From assembly GCA_938036835.1 (NCBI GenBank), contig CALHWB010000018.1:1-64000 (forward strand): DNA of 64,000 nt, in the 5' to 3' direction. Origin of the DNA: an uncultured Propionibacterium sp. Its GTDB lineage: Bacteria; Actinomycetota; Actinomycetes; Propionibacteriales; Propionibacteriaceae. This document shows positions 17,102-25,046 of this stretch, piece after piece. The notes beneath the pieces are model-generated. The model was not told the DNA's origin. It made no database searches and saw only the letters and a program-made list of their open reading frames with translations. Position numbers and translations under genes: made by a program. Numbering within the stretch: position 1 is the first letter of the stretch; the number at the start of each line of letters is the position of its first letter.

Positions 17102-17608
17102 TCAGCTCGGTCGGCTGCCCGGTCGTTTGCGAATCAGGCGTGAGTTCGGCCTGCCGGGTCGGTGGGGGCGCGATTCGGCATCGCGCGGTGGGTGTGCTGT
17201 GGCGGCGGAGGTGGGTTCGGCCTGGTCGCCGGTGGCGGCTGCGGGCAGTTGCGCCAGCGCCATCTCGACGGCGGCCCGGAGCTGTTTGCCGGTCACTCGT
17301 TCGACGGCGGTGCCCACCGGCCCTTGCAGGGCCGGCAGGTCCCGGAACCGGGCGAAGACCGTTGCTCCGGTCATCGCCCGGGCCGAGACGATCTGTCCGT
17401 TCAAGATGTCGACTATGGCGATGAGGATCGCGCCGCCCCGCCAGGAACGGCCGCGGCCCGAGACCAGCGCCAGATGCTGGCCGCCGATCCGCCGCAGGGC
17501 ACGGTTCAACTCGGAATTGTAGGTGCGCATCTGCAGATAGGTCAGCGCCAGGCCCAGCAGCATGGCGGCGATCAGCAGGGTCGGGAACCGCCAGTCGACA
17601 GTGGACAT
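17102..17608 (-). CDS. gutM: GutM-like glucitol operon regulator
   Basis: 168 residues. An N-terminal membrane helix (FPTLLIAAMLLGLALTYLQM, residues 8-27) is followed by the GutM signature QHLALVSGRGRSWRGGAILI and then ARAMTGATVFARF. The C-terminal 50 residues are low-complexity, rich in Pro, Arg and Ala, longer than usual. GutM is the accessory activator of the E. coli glucitol operon, and homologs regularly accompany glucitol-type PTS genes. It starts three bases after the IIA gene stop. Its membrane position suggests it senses or modulates the transporter rather than acting only as a DNA-binding activator. Confidence 0.85.
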   Translation of the reverse strand: MSTVDWRFPTLLIAAMLLGLALTYLQMRTYNSELNRALRRIGGQHLALVSGRGRSWRGGAILIAIVDILNGQIVSARAMTGATVFARFRDLPALQGPVGTAVERVTGKQLRAAVEMALAQLPAAATGDQAEPTSAATAHPPRDAESRPHRPGRPNSRLIRKRPGSRPS

Positions 17609-17611
17609 GGC

Positions 17612-17980
17612 TTAGGCCTCGTAGAACTCGATCTCGTCGCCGGCGGCGGGGGAGACCAGCTCGGGGCCGGTGGCCTTGATGGCCCCGGGGAGGAGTTCCT
17701 GGGCGGGCTGGTTGACGTAGATCACCACGTGCCCCAGCTCGGTGAGGTTGTCGCAGGCGCGTCCCCCGATCTCGACGATGCGGTATTCCCGCCCGCCGAT
17801 GCGGAATCGGTCGCCGGCGGCGATGGGGCGCACCAGCTCGGTCGCGCCCGTATGGACGATACTGACCTCGGTCAGGGCCTCGGGCACCGGATCGCCGAAC
17901 AGGATCAGCACGCCAGCCTCGATCATCTCGCCGGCATCGGCACCTATCTGGCTGACCTGGGCGGTCCACAGCTTTGACAT
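17612..17980 (-). CDS. srlB: PTS glucitol/sorbitol-type enzyme IIA
   Basis: 122 residues. Receives phosphate from HPr and passes it to IIB. The phosphorylatable His is His43 in VSIVHTGATEL; other family blocks are GDRFRIGGREYRIVEIGG and LTELGHVVIYV. The ATG at 17980 has a GAGAGGAG Shine-Dalgarno; the longer ORF to 18031 reads through the intergenic region. Glucitol-family IIA proteins are about 120 residues, as here. Lies between the IIB and gutM genes. Confidence 0.92.
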   Translation of the reverse strand: MSKLWTAQVSQIGADAGEMIEAGVLILFGDPVPEALTEVSIVHTGATELVRPIAAGDRFRIGGREYRIVEIGGRACDNLTELGHVVIYVNQPAQELLPGAIKATGPELVSPAAGDEIEFYEA

Positions 17981-18035
17981 TGGGGTTCTCCTCTCGGGGG
18001 ATGGGTGGGTACCCGGCGGGCACCCACCCAAGGGT

Positions 18036-19049
18036 TCAGACCAGCAGGAAGCTGGCCAGATACGCGAGCAACACGGCCACCGGTGAAGTCACCATGCGGG
18101 TGAACAGCACCGCAGACACACCGATCGAGACGGTCTCGGGCTTCGCCTCGCCCAGGGACAGACCGACCGGGATGAAATCACAGCCCACCTGACCGTCGAT
18201 GGCGAACAAGGCAGGCAGGGCATACTGTACCGGCAGGGCTCCCTTGCCGATCTGCTCGCCCATCAATACCCCGATTACCTGGGCAATCGCCGCGCCCGGG
18301 CCGAGTACCGGGGACAGGAACGGCAGGCCAACGATCACACCCAGCAGCACCAGGCCGAACGGATTGCCGGCCAGCGGGGACACCGCGTTGGCTAGCCAAT
18401 CGGAGATTCCGGTGAAGGTCACGATGCCGATCAGCAACGCCACATAGGCCATGAACGGCAGCACGGTCTTCATGATGATGTCCAGTGCCTGACGTCCCGA
18501 GGCGAGCAGGGTGTTGATCACATACCCGATGGCATTGCCGAACCTCACCACCATGCCCATGAAGCCACCCACGTTCGGCTGCTGGGCGGGCATCGCCTGT
18601 GGACTGGCCTGCCCGGCCGCGTCCTGGGCCGGCTCGGCGGCGGAGGGTTGCCGGTCGGATGCCGGATCGGACGCGGTGGCAGCGCTCGGGCCGACCTGGC
18701 CCACCCCGACCGCCGAGACGAAAATGTCGGGGGTGATGTATTTGGCCAGCGGCCCACTGGGTGCACCCGGGTAGATGTCCACGGTGGGGATGCGTTTCTT
18801 CGGGTAGACCCCGATGCGCGCCGTTCCGCCGCAGTTGATCACCGCGGCGAGCACTTCTTCATCGGCGACATGGTTGGTGAAACCGTCCACCGCGGTCGCA
18901 CCGGATAGCTCGGCCATTCGAGCGGCGACGGGATGGATCCCGCCATTGGTCACCGACAGAATGATGTGTTTGGCGTCGGTCGGGGTCAGGATCAGATCCT
19001 CCCCCCAGCCGCCGTTGCCCTTGGTCACCCTGATGGCCCGGTAGCTCAT
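18036..19049 (-). CDS. srlE: PTS glucitol/sorbitol-type enzyme IIB (with membrane domain)
   Basis: 337 residues. The N-terminal cytoplasmic IIB domain has KGNGGWGED and the phospho-acceptor Cys73 in VINCGGTARIGVYPKK. A Pro/Ala-rich linker (about 125-175) leads to a membrane domain with several helices (LPFMAYVALLIGIVTFTG, NPFGLVLLGVIVGLPFLSPVLG) and the GQVGCDFIPVGLSLGEAKPETVS block typical of SrlE. Overlaps the IIC gene by four bases. Works with IIC as the phosphorylating channel for a polyol. Confidence 0.93.
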   Translation of the reverse strand: MSYRAIRVTKGNGGWGEDLILTPTDAKHIILSVTNGGIHPVAARMAELSGATAVDGFTNHVADEEVLAAVINCGGTARIGVYPKKRIPTVDIYPGAPSGPLAKYITPDIFVSAVGVGQVGPSAATASDPASDRQPSAAEPAQDAAGQASPQAMPAQQPNVGGFMGMVVRFGNAIGYVINTLLASGRQALDIIMKTVLPFMAYVALLIGIVTFTGISDWLANAVSPLAGNPFGLVLLGVIVGLPFLSPVLGPGAAIAQVIGVLMGEQIGKGALPVQYALPALFAIDGQVGCDFIPVGLSLGEAKPETVSIGVSAVLFTRMVTSPVAVLLAYLASFLLV

Positions 19050-19651
19050 TCCGCGACCCCCTGGATGTGACCTTGCGCATACGCCTCGTCGTAGCGGCGG
19101 AAGGTCGCCTCATGCCCGCCGCGTTTGATCAAGAAGGCGGTCATCCACTGCGTCACGAAACCGCGCAGGAAGATCACCACCAGGCCGACCAGGAAGTACA
19201 GCACCGCCAAAGTGGCGTATTTTTCCGGGGCGATCGCCTGAACGCCACTGGAAACCCCGGCCCAGACGAAGATCTCCCCGGCGTTGGCGTGCGGGAACAG
19301 GGAGGTGATCGGATGGCAGAAGGAGACCGTCGAATCGTAGAACGCCGGCTTGTGACGTTCGGGCAGGAACCGGCCGAAGGTATAGGCCATCGGGTTGGTC
19401 AGCAGCAGCATCGCCAGGAAAGGCATCAGGGTGTAGCGGGTGAGGGTGAATCGGCTTGCCCATTTGACGGCCCGGGTGACGCGTTCCTCACCGATCCAGG
19501 TGGTGATGGCGTACATCGCGGTGAGCATGACCATCAGCAACGGCAGGATGCCGCTGACCAGGCCAAGGAAGGATTCGGCTGCTGCATTGAACAGCCCGAT
19601 GAAGTGTTCTGCAAACCATGTGATGGCTCTCATCACGGGATTGTCACCCAT
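19046..19651 (-). CDS. srlA: PTS glucitol/sorbitol-type enzyme IIC
   Basis: 201 residues with four or five membrane helices (for example GLVSGILPLLMVMLTAMYAI and TLAVLYFLVGLVVIFLRG). Family blocks include ITWFAEHFIGLFNAAAESF near the N-terminus and the SFCHPITSLFPHANAGEIFVW segment. It is slightly longer at the C-terminus than E. coli SrlA. The stop overlaps the start of the IIB gene. Together with IIB it imports and phosphorylates a polyol. Sequence alone does not tell sorbitol from shorter or branched polyols. Confidence 0.93.
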   Translation of the reverse strand: MGDNPVMRAITWFAEHFIGLFNAAAESFLGLVSGILPLLMVMLTAMYAITTWIGEERVTRAVKWASRFTLTRYTLMPFLAMLLLTNPMAYTFGRFLPERHKPAFYDSTVSFCHPITSLFPHANAGEIFVWAGVSSGVQAIAPEKYATLAVLYFLVGLVVIFLRGFVTQWMTAFLIKRGGHEATFRRYDEAYAQGHIQGVAE

Positions 19652-19747
19652 ATGCGACTCCTAGCTGGGAATGACGGTATTTCTTCGATCCATACCCGGG
19701 ATCGTGCGGGTTGGGACTGCCGGCCACGGTGCCGGGATCGTCCCGGG

Positions 19748-21451
19748 TCAGTTGACCACGATCGCTTCCCTGACCTGCCTATCCAACAGGGCGAGTACGG
19801 CCGCGACCGCCGCGGCCGGATCCGGGGCTGCGATGGCGGCCTCGGCCATCTCGCGGCACTGGGCGAGACGGGTATGCCGTAGCGCGTAGCGCACCGCGGG
19901 CACCGCGGCCGGCGACATGGACAGACTGGTGACACCCAGCCCGCACAGCACCAAGGCCATCAGCGGATCGGAGGCCGATTCGCCGCAGACCCCGATCTCA
20001 CGCCCGGCGCACCTGCCGGCGGCTGCGGTCTGGGCGACGAGCTTCAGCACGGCCGGCTGCCAGCGGTCGATGAGGTCGGAGAGATCGCCCAACTCGCGGT
20101 CCGCGGCCATGGTGTATTGGGCCAGGTCGTTCGTGCCGATGGAGGCGAAGTCGACCTGGGCAAGCACCTGCTCGGCGCACAATGCCGCGGCCGGCACCTC
20201 CACCATGACACCCACCTTCGGCAGTCCCAGACCGCGCGCCAGATCGTGGAAGTCGCGGGCCTCGGCGGCGGTCGAGATCATGGGCGCCATCACCCAGGTC
20301 TCGGTTTGCGGAGTGGCCGCCACCGCCGTGGCCAGGGCAGTCAGCTGATTGCCGAGCAGCTGCGGGACGCTGCGCACCAGCCGGTAGGCCCGCTGGCCCA
20401 GGGCCGGGTTGGCCTCCTGGCGTTGATTTGCATAGGCCAACGGCTTGTCGGCGCCGGCGTCCAGGGTACGTACCACGACCTTACGACCGGCGAAGGCCGC
20501 CAGCACCTGCTGGTAGGCGGCCGCCTGGGCCTCAATGGCCGGCTCCTCGGGTGCGTCCAGGAACATGAATTCGGTGCGGAACAGGCCGACCCCTTCGACC
20601 GCGGTCGCGGCGGCCGCCCGGGCATCGGCGATGGTGCCGACGTTGGCCAGCAAGGCGATCGGGTGGGCGTCCGAGGTTCCGCCGGGGGCGCCGTCCAACA
20701 GCAGCGCCTTCTGGCGTCGGATGCGTTCGCTGATCTCGGTGCGGGTCTGGTCGTCGGGGGCCACGATGACGCTGGCGCGGCCCGCATCGACCGCCACCAC
20801 GGTGCCCTCGGGGATCCCCAATGCCCCACCGACGCGCACCAGGCAGGGCAGACCGAGTTGCCGGGCGATGATGGCGGTATGCGAGGTGGGCCCGCCCTCC
20901 TCGGTGACCAAGGCGAGCACCTTGGTCATATCCAGCGATGAGGTATCGGCCGGGGTGAGTTCGCCGGCGATCACCACGGCGGGCTCGCCAAGATCGGTCA
21001 GTCCCGGTGCCGGTAGCCCGAGCAGGTGGGCTATCGCACGGTCGCGAACCGAATTGAGATCGGCTACCCGCTCGGCCAGATAGCCGCCAAGTTGAGTGAA
21101 CACGGTCGCGAATTCGGCTATGGCGGTGCTGATGGCGGTGGCTGGACCGCATCCGGTGCCGGCCAATTCGCTGCTGCGGCTCAGCAACTCGGGATCCCGA
21201 GCCATTTCGGCGGCGGCCGCCAGCACCTCGCCTAGGGTTTCGCCTTGGTGATCGGCTGCGGCCCGTGCCAGATCGGTGGCCGCTGCGGAAAGGGCCTCGG
21301 CAATGCGTCGTTCGGCGGCCGATATTTCTTCGGGGGTGACGGGGGCCGGCTCATCGGCCGGCGCCTGGGGTGGCGTCGCGAAATGCACTACCGGACCGAT
21401 CGCCGCGCCGGTGCCGACGCCGATGCCGCGCAGTACCTGGCCGGAGTTCAT
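19748..21451 (-). CDS. ptsI: Phosphoenolpyruvate-protein phosphotransferase (PTS enzyme I)
   Basis: 567 residues. Transfers phosphate from PEP to HPr. The N-terminal HPr-binding domain is followed by the swivelling domain with the active-site His in GGPTSHTAIIARQLGLP (about residue 190) and the PEP-binding barrel with GLFRTEFMFL, GADKPL, the SIGTNDLAQY signature and the catalytic Cys in VCGESASDP (near residue 495). Overlaps the HPr gene by four bases. Carrying EI and HPr inside a substrate-specific operon suggests a dedicated phosphorelay or that this is the only PTS control point of the genome. Confidence 0.95.
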   Translation of the reverse strand: MNSGQVLRGIGVGTGAAIGPVVHFATPPQAPADEPAPVTPEEISAAERRIAEALSAAATDLARAAADHQGETLGEVLAAAAEMARDPELLSRSSELAGTGCGPATAISTAIAEFATVFTQLGGYLAERVADLNSVRDRAIAHLLGLPAPGLTDLGEPAVVIAGELTPADTSSLDMTKVLALVTEEGGPTSHTAIIARQLGLPCLVRVGGALGIPEGTVVAVDAGRASVIVAPDDQTRTEISERIRRQKALLLDGAPGGTSDAHPIALLANVGTIADARAAAATAVEGVGLFRTEFMFLDAPEEPAIEAQAAAYQQVLAAFAGRKVVVRTLDAGADKPLAYANQRQEANPALGQRAYRLVRSVPQLLGNQLTALATAVAATPQTETWVMAPMISTAAEARDFHDLARGLGLPKVGVMVEVPAAALCAEQVLAQVDFASIGTNDLAQYTMAADRELGDLSDLIDRWQPAVLKLVAQTAAAGRCAGREIGVCGESASDPLMALVLCGLGVTSLSMSPAAVPAVRYALRHTRLAQCREMAEAAIAAPDPAAAVAAVLALLDRQVREAIVVN

Positions 21452-21711
21452 CGTTCGGCCTGTTCTAGTTGCTCGACCAAGGCGTCTAGCGCGGCGTCCG
21501 CGCCGGCTCCCTCGGCCCGTAGCACCACCCTGTCGCCCTGTTTGGCGCCCAGGCTGAGCACCGACAGGATGGAGGTGGCCGAGACGAAGGGCTTGTCGCC
21601 CTTGCTGATCTTGATGGGGATCCCGGTGGCCTTGGCCGCCTGGACGAACATGGCGGCGGGGCGGGCGTGTAGGCCCTCGGCGGCGGCGATGATGGCTTCG
21701 CGGGTAGACAT
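21448..21711 (-). CDS. ptsH: Phosphocarrier protein HPr
   Basis: 87 residues from ATG 21711 with GTGAGGT upstream; an ATG at 21723 is possible but badly placed. Phospho-acceptor His15 in GLHARPAAMF. The regulatory-serine region reads SATSILSVLSLG, with Ser47 aligning to the Ser46 site of Gram-positive HPr, though the neighbouring residue is Thr. Phosphate passes from EI to IIA. Preceded by a 222-base gap after the YjbQ gene, which may hold an internal promoter. Confidence 0.94.
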   Translation of the reverse strand: MSTREAIIAAAEGLHARPAAMFVQAAKATGIPIKISKGDKPFVSATSILSVLSLGAKQGDRVVLRAEGAGADAALDALVEQLEQAER

Positions 21712-21855
21712 TGTTGACCTCACTTGGCTTGGGTGGTTTTCAGGTTATGGGTGCCATGGACGCGGCGCGTGGCCGGTGCCGCCACGATGTGGCGTGGGGT
21801 GCGGTGCACCGTCCGGGACCGCCAGCGGCCTCGCCCGGGTCGGCAAGCCGTGCAA

Positions 21856-21884
21856 TGGATATTTATATTTGTCTTTAGTTTCAA
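21856..21884 (-). promoter_or_regulatory. Possible internal promoter before ptsH-ptsI
   Basis: On the minus strand TTGAAA (21879-21884) and TATCCA (21856-21861) are separated by 17 bases, inside an unusually AT-rich stretch of the 222-base gap between yjbQ and ptsH. The -10 match is imperfect. It would give ptsHI independent expression. Confidence 0.35.
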
Positions 21885-21933
21885 TGATCGTGCATATCGG
21901 CGATTCGGATGGCGCATTAACGACCATCCGGAT

Positions 21934-22464
21934 TCATTCCCCGATGATCGTGACGTGGCATTTGCGGGCGCGCGGTCTGGCGCGATCCCAATCGGCAAAG
22001 AAGATATAGCCCGTGACCGCGAACCCCAGCTTGCCGTCGATCACGGCGAAGGTCTGGCTGGTGCCGATAACGGTCGATTTCAGGTGGGCGTCGGCGTTCA
22101 ACAGCTGGCTGCGATCCCCTCCGGGTAGGTAGTGTGGGGCGCTAGGCCAGGTCTCGACTTCCCGGAAATGTTCCTCGCCCGGATAGCTGTAGCCGTCTGC
22201 CGGTGGAAAGGCGTGCTGGTCGGGAATGATTCGCCCCAGCACGCGGTTCAGATCGTGCTGCAGATAGTCCGTGCCGTCGGGGTATTCGTCGTGGGCGTAT
22301 TCGTCGTAGTAGACCGAGCAGGTGGTGTGTGGTGTGGTGACCGTGCACAGGCCGGTGGCGATCCCGGAGTCGGTCAGCACTTGGCGTACCTGCCCGGTGA
22401 TATCGATGAAACTGGGTGTGCCACCGTGCGACTGGATCTTCAAGGTGGCCTGATGGACCGGCAT
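21934..22464 (-). CDS. YjbQ family protein (UPF0047)
   Basis: 176 residues of the YjbQ/UPF0047 fold. Conserved features: GLCTVTTPHTTCSVYYDEY near residues 38-56, then EHFREVETWPSAPHYLPGGD, SVIGTSQ-type block at VIGTSQTFAV and a C-terminal TGYIFFADWD. Some YjbQ proteins have been reported to have thiamine-phosphate synthase side activity, but the physiological role is unsettled. Position between the aldolase (10 bases upstream) and HPr genes suggests it serves the same polyol pathway. It is somewhat longer than typical members (about 130-140 residues) because of a central insertion (about 60-105). Confidence 0.85.
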   Translation of the reverse strand: MPVHQATLKIQSHGGTPSFIDITGQVRQVLTDSGIATGLCTVTTPHTTCSVYYDEYAHDEYPDGTDYLQHDLNRVLGRIIPDQHAFPPADGYSYPGEEHFREVETWPSAPHYLPGGDRSQLLNADAHLKSTVIGTSQTFAVIDGKLGFAVTGYIFFADWDRARPRARKCHVTIIGE

Positions 22465-22474
22465 CGCTGCCTCC

Positions 22475-23335
22475 TCAGGGTCGGGTTTGGCCGGGGGTGG
22501 ACAGGACCCTCACGAATCCCGCGACGTTCTCGGCCACGGCGGCCCGGGCGGCCACCGCCAGGTTAGCGAACAGGATGACGTCTGGATCGGCCACCAGGGG
22601 CACCACCGCGTCGTAAGCGGCCTTGGCGGCATAGGTGTAGTAGTTGATCTTGCGGACGCCGTTGCGGATACAGGCCCGGTATTCGGCCGGGCTCAATCCC
22701 GACCCGCCATGCATCACGATGGGCACGCCGGTACGTTCCCGCAGCGCGGCGATCAGGGCATAGTTGAGGTTCGGCCTGCGGGCATAGATGCCGTGCACGG
22801 TGCCGAAGGACGCCGCCAGGGCGGTGAGACCGGTCTCGCGGACGAATTGGGCGGCGATATCGGGGTCGGTGTACAACTCCTCGTCGGCCAGGCCCTGATC
22901 CGGGTTGCCGTTCTCGTTGCCGGTCATCACCCCGATCTCACCCTCGACGGCCACCCCCCGATCGCTGGCCAGCGCCACCACATCGCTGGTGAGCCGGACG
23001 TTGTCGGTGTAGGGCAAGCGGGAGCCGTCGATCATCGCCGAATTGAAGCCGATATCCAGACCGGTGCGGATGTAGTCGAGGGTTTCCCCATGGTCCACAT
23101 GCAGGACGAACGGAGCCGGCGACCGGCGGGCCAACTCGACCATCGCCGGCCCCATGTCCGTGATGCTGCAGATCGCCTCATGGGCCTGGGCAAACTGCAA
23201 GACGATGGGCTGACCGAGGCGTTCGCCGACCTCGATGGTGGCCAGCAGGGCCTCGAAAAAAGGGGTGTTAACCGCTGCCAGCGCCGTGTTGTGCTGCTCG
23301 GCGTGGTCGAGCGCCGCGCGTAGTCCGATGATCAT
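22475..23335 (-). CDS. Class II ketose-bisphosphate/ketose-phosphate aldolase
   Basis: 286 residues, zinc-dependent class II aldolase related to FbaA, GatY and KbaY. Start ATG 23335 (MIIGLRAALDHAEQ) with AAAGG upstream. The metal site is recognisable in VLHVDHGET (about residues 78-86), the later GTVHGIY and VMHGGSGLS blocks hold the other ligands and the phosphate-binding loop, and KINYYTYAA replaces the usual KINxxT segment. These enzymes split a ketose 1-phosphate or bisphosphate to DHAP and an aldehyde. In this operon it should cleave the phosphorylated polyol-derived ketose. Substrate unknown. Confidence 0.88.
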   Translation of the reverse strand: MIIGLRAALDHAEQHNTALAAVNTPFFEALLATIEVGERLGQPIVLQFAQAHEAICSITDMGPAMVELARRSPAPFVLHVDHGETLDYIRTGLDIGFNSAMIDGSRLPYTDNVRLTSDVVALASDRGVAVEGEIGVMTGNENGNPDQGLADEELYTDPDIAAQFVRETGLTALAASFGTVHGIYARRPNLNYALIAALRERTGVPIVMHGGSGLSPAEYRACIRNGVRKINYYTYAAKAAYDAVVPLVADPDVILFANLAVAARAAVAENVAGFVRVLSTPGQTRP

Positions 23336-23419
23336 GGGATTGCCTTTCGATATGTCGGGGCGGGGAAGCACGGTTGGCCGAGCGGAGGCGGTACTCCGGC
23401 GGGGGCCGGTGGTTAGGGG

Positions 23420-24112
23420 TTAGGCCGGATTTGCCCGGCGCCTTGCGATCACGGTGCACATCTCGGTGAGCAGGCCCCGCCAATCGGGGTGCTGGACGAT
23501 CCCACTGGTGCCTCCCGAACCATCGGCCCCCTGAGCGAGTACCCGATCGATATCGGCGGCGCTGGTGACCCCGGCCGCCTGGATGACCAGGATGGCCGGG
23601 TTCACCTCCTTCACGATGCGGGTGGTGCGTTCGATGTAGTCGCCGGCGTCCAGTTGACCGGTGCCGATATTGGCGGTCGGTTCGCAGATCATCATGTCGG
23701 GCCCCAGGTTCGCCACGGCGCGGCATTGGGCGGCCGTATCGGCACAGACCACCGTCAGCAGCCCGACCTCTCGGGCGCGCGCCATGGTGGCGTCCAGCAC
23801 CGCCAACTCCAGGGGGTGCTCGGCATGATTGAGCACCACCGCGCGGCAACCTGCCTCCACCAGCGAATCGGGCAGTATGAAGCCCATGCCCCGGCCCTTG
23901 ACTATTGGGTCCATGTGTTGAGCGGTGACGGTGAGGTTGCCGGTGGCCTCGGCCACCATTCGCAGGTCGACGTGTTGGGCGGTGAAGATGACGTCGATCC
24001 CGAACCGGCCGGCCAATTCGTCGGTCAAGGTGGCCAGCTTGAGGGTGTCTGCGCTGCCGAGGTAGGCCTTCGGATTGACGATCAGGAAAGGTGGGGTGAA
24101 TGGTGCGTTCAT
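23420..24112 (-). CDS. Triosephosphate-isomerase-like protein (possible tetrulose-phosphate isomerase)
   Basis: 230 residues of TIM type. The Lys of NPKAY (about residue 15) and the glutamate loop CEPTANIGTG (canonical AYEPVWAIGTG) are kept, while the usual GHSERR block reads LNHAEHPL and the last phosphate loop reads GADGSGGTSGIV. Such divergent TIM paralogs in sugar operons include the tetrulose-4-phosphate isomerases of erythritol and threitol catabolism. First gene of the operon. The housekeeping TpiA is expected elsewhere. Identity as a tetrulose-phosphate isomerase is inference. Confidence 0.8.
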   Translation of the reverse strand: MNAPFTPPFLIVNPKAYLGSADTLKLATLTDELAGRFGIDVIFTAQHVDLRMVAEATGNLTVTAQHMDPIVKGRGMGFILPDSLVEAGCRAVVLNHAEHPLELAVLDATMARAREVGLLTVVCADTAAQCRAVANLGPDMMICEPTANIGTGQLDAGDYIERTTRIVKEVNPAILVIQAAGVTSAADIDRVLAQGADGSGGTSGIVQHPDWRGLLTEMCTVIARRRANPA

Positions 24113-24139
24113 CGGTAGGCTCCCTCGTCCTTCATTGGA

Positions 24140-24157
24140 TTTGCAAATTTATGCAAA
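24140..24157. promoter_or_regulatory. Inverted repeat TTTGCA-N6-TGCAAA, candidate operator
   Basis: A perfect 6-bp inverted repeat with a 6-base AT-only spacer, 28 bases upstream of the first gene of the polyol operon and within the divergent gap to ispD. The AT-rich block stands out in this high-GC genome. Two GTTCG direct repeats follow (about 24160-24176). Candidate site for the SorC regulator or a catabolite regulator. Confidence 0.45.
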
Positions 24158-24294
24158 ACGTTCGGGAATATGTTCGACTGACTCGATGCTCTCACACCCG
24201 CCACCGGTCCGCAAGGAATGCGGCACATCTCGATCTGCACACATTCCCAACCACTGGTTCGGTCTCGGTGACCGGATATGAAAGACTCCTAGGC

Positions 24295-25041
24295 ATGCCT
24301 GAGCCAGTGGTAGCGGTGGTCGTTGGGGCGGGATTGGGGTTGCGCTATGGGGGATCGGTGCCCAAACCGGCGCTCAAGCTGACCGGACGAGCCCTGCTTG
24401 CCATGTCCGTCGAGGCGATGGCATCCGGTGGCTGCACGCATGCGGTGGTGGTCATCAATGCCCGAGTCGCCCGCCGGCTAGGGCCAACACTGGCTGCGCT
24501 GCCGATCCCGGTCATCCAGACCTACGGTGGGGAAACCCGCCAGACCTCGGTGCACAACGGGCTGAAGATCATTCGTGATCATCCGCTGCTCTCGCAAGCC
24601 CAGGTGGTGCTGATCCATGACGCCGTGCGCCCCATGGTGCCGGCGAATGTGGTCGCCGAAGTGATCGACGCGGTGCGTTCTGGGGCTGCGGCCGTCGCCC
24701 CGGCGGTACCGGTCGCCGACTCGATGCGCAGGCAGGACGATCGGGGGCGGACCGTGAGCGTCGATCGATCCGAGTTGCGCGCGGTGCAGACCCCCCAGGG
24801 GTTCCCCTTCGAGGTGATCATGGCTGCCCACGACCGCATGGCCGAGCTCGGGGCGAGCTTCACCGATGACGTGTCATGTGTCGAATCGGCCGGTCACGAC
24901 GTGGTACTGGTGCCCGGATCGCGGCTTTCCATGAAGATCACCGAGCCCACCGACTTGACGGTGGCCCGTGCGCTGTGGAAGGTACGCGCGAGCTTCGGCC
25001 ATCATTCGGGACGCCGCATATGGCGGCATTTCAGCCGGTGA
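24295..25041 (+). CDS. ispD: 2-C-methyl-D-erythritol 4-phosphate cytidylyltransferase
   Basis: 248 residues. MEP pathway enzyme that makes CDP-methylerythritol from MEP and CTP. The start is the ATG at 24295 ([15 protein letters not shown]); the longer ORF covers the intergenic region. CTP-binding region [19 protein letters not shown] (family consensus AAGxGxR ... PK), then [11 protein letters not shown] and the AVQTPQGFP and FTDDVSCVE blocks. Compared with the consensus the first Ala is Val and the residue after PK is Pro. Coupled to ispF. Divergent from the polyol operon. Confidence 0.93.
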   Translation: MPEPVVAVVVGAGLGLRYGGSVPKPALKLTGRALLAMSVEAMASGGCTHAVVVINARVARRLGPTLAALPIPVIQTYGGETRQTSVHNGLKIIRDHPLLSQAQVVLIHDAVRPMVPANVVAEVIDAVRSGAAAVAPAVPVADSMRRQDDRGRTVSVDRSELRAVQTPQGFPFEVIMAAHDRMAELGASFTDDVSCVESAGHDVVLVPGSRLSMKITEPTDLTVARALWKVRASFGHHSGRRIWRHFSR

Positions 25042-25046
25042 CCGGG

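Noticed and set aside
24113..24294. A riboswitch before ispD or the polyol operon
   Set aside because: Only an AT-rich repeat is seen; no extended conserved fold could be built by eye.
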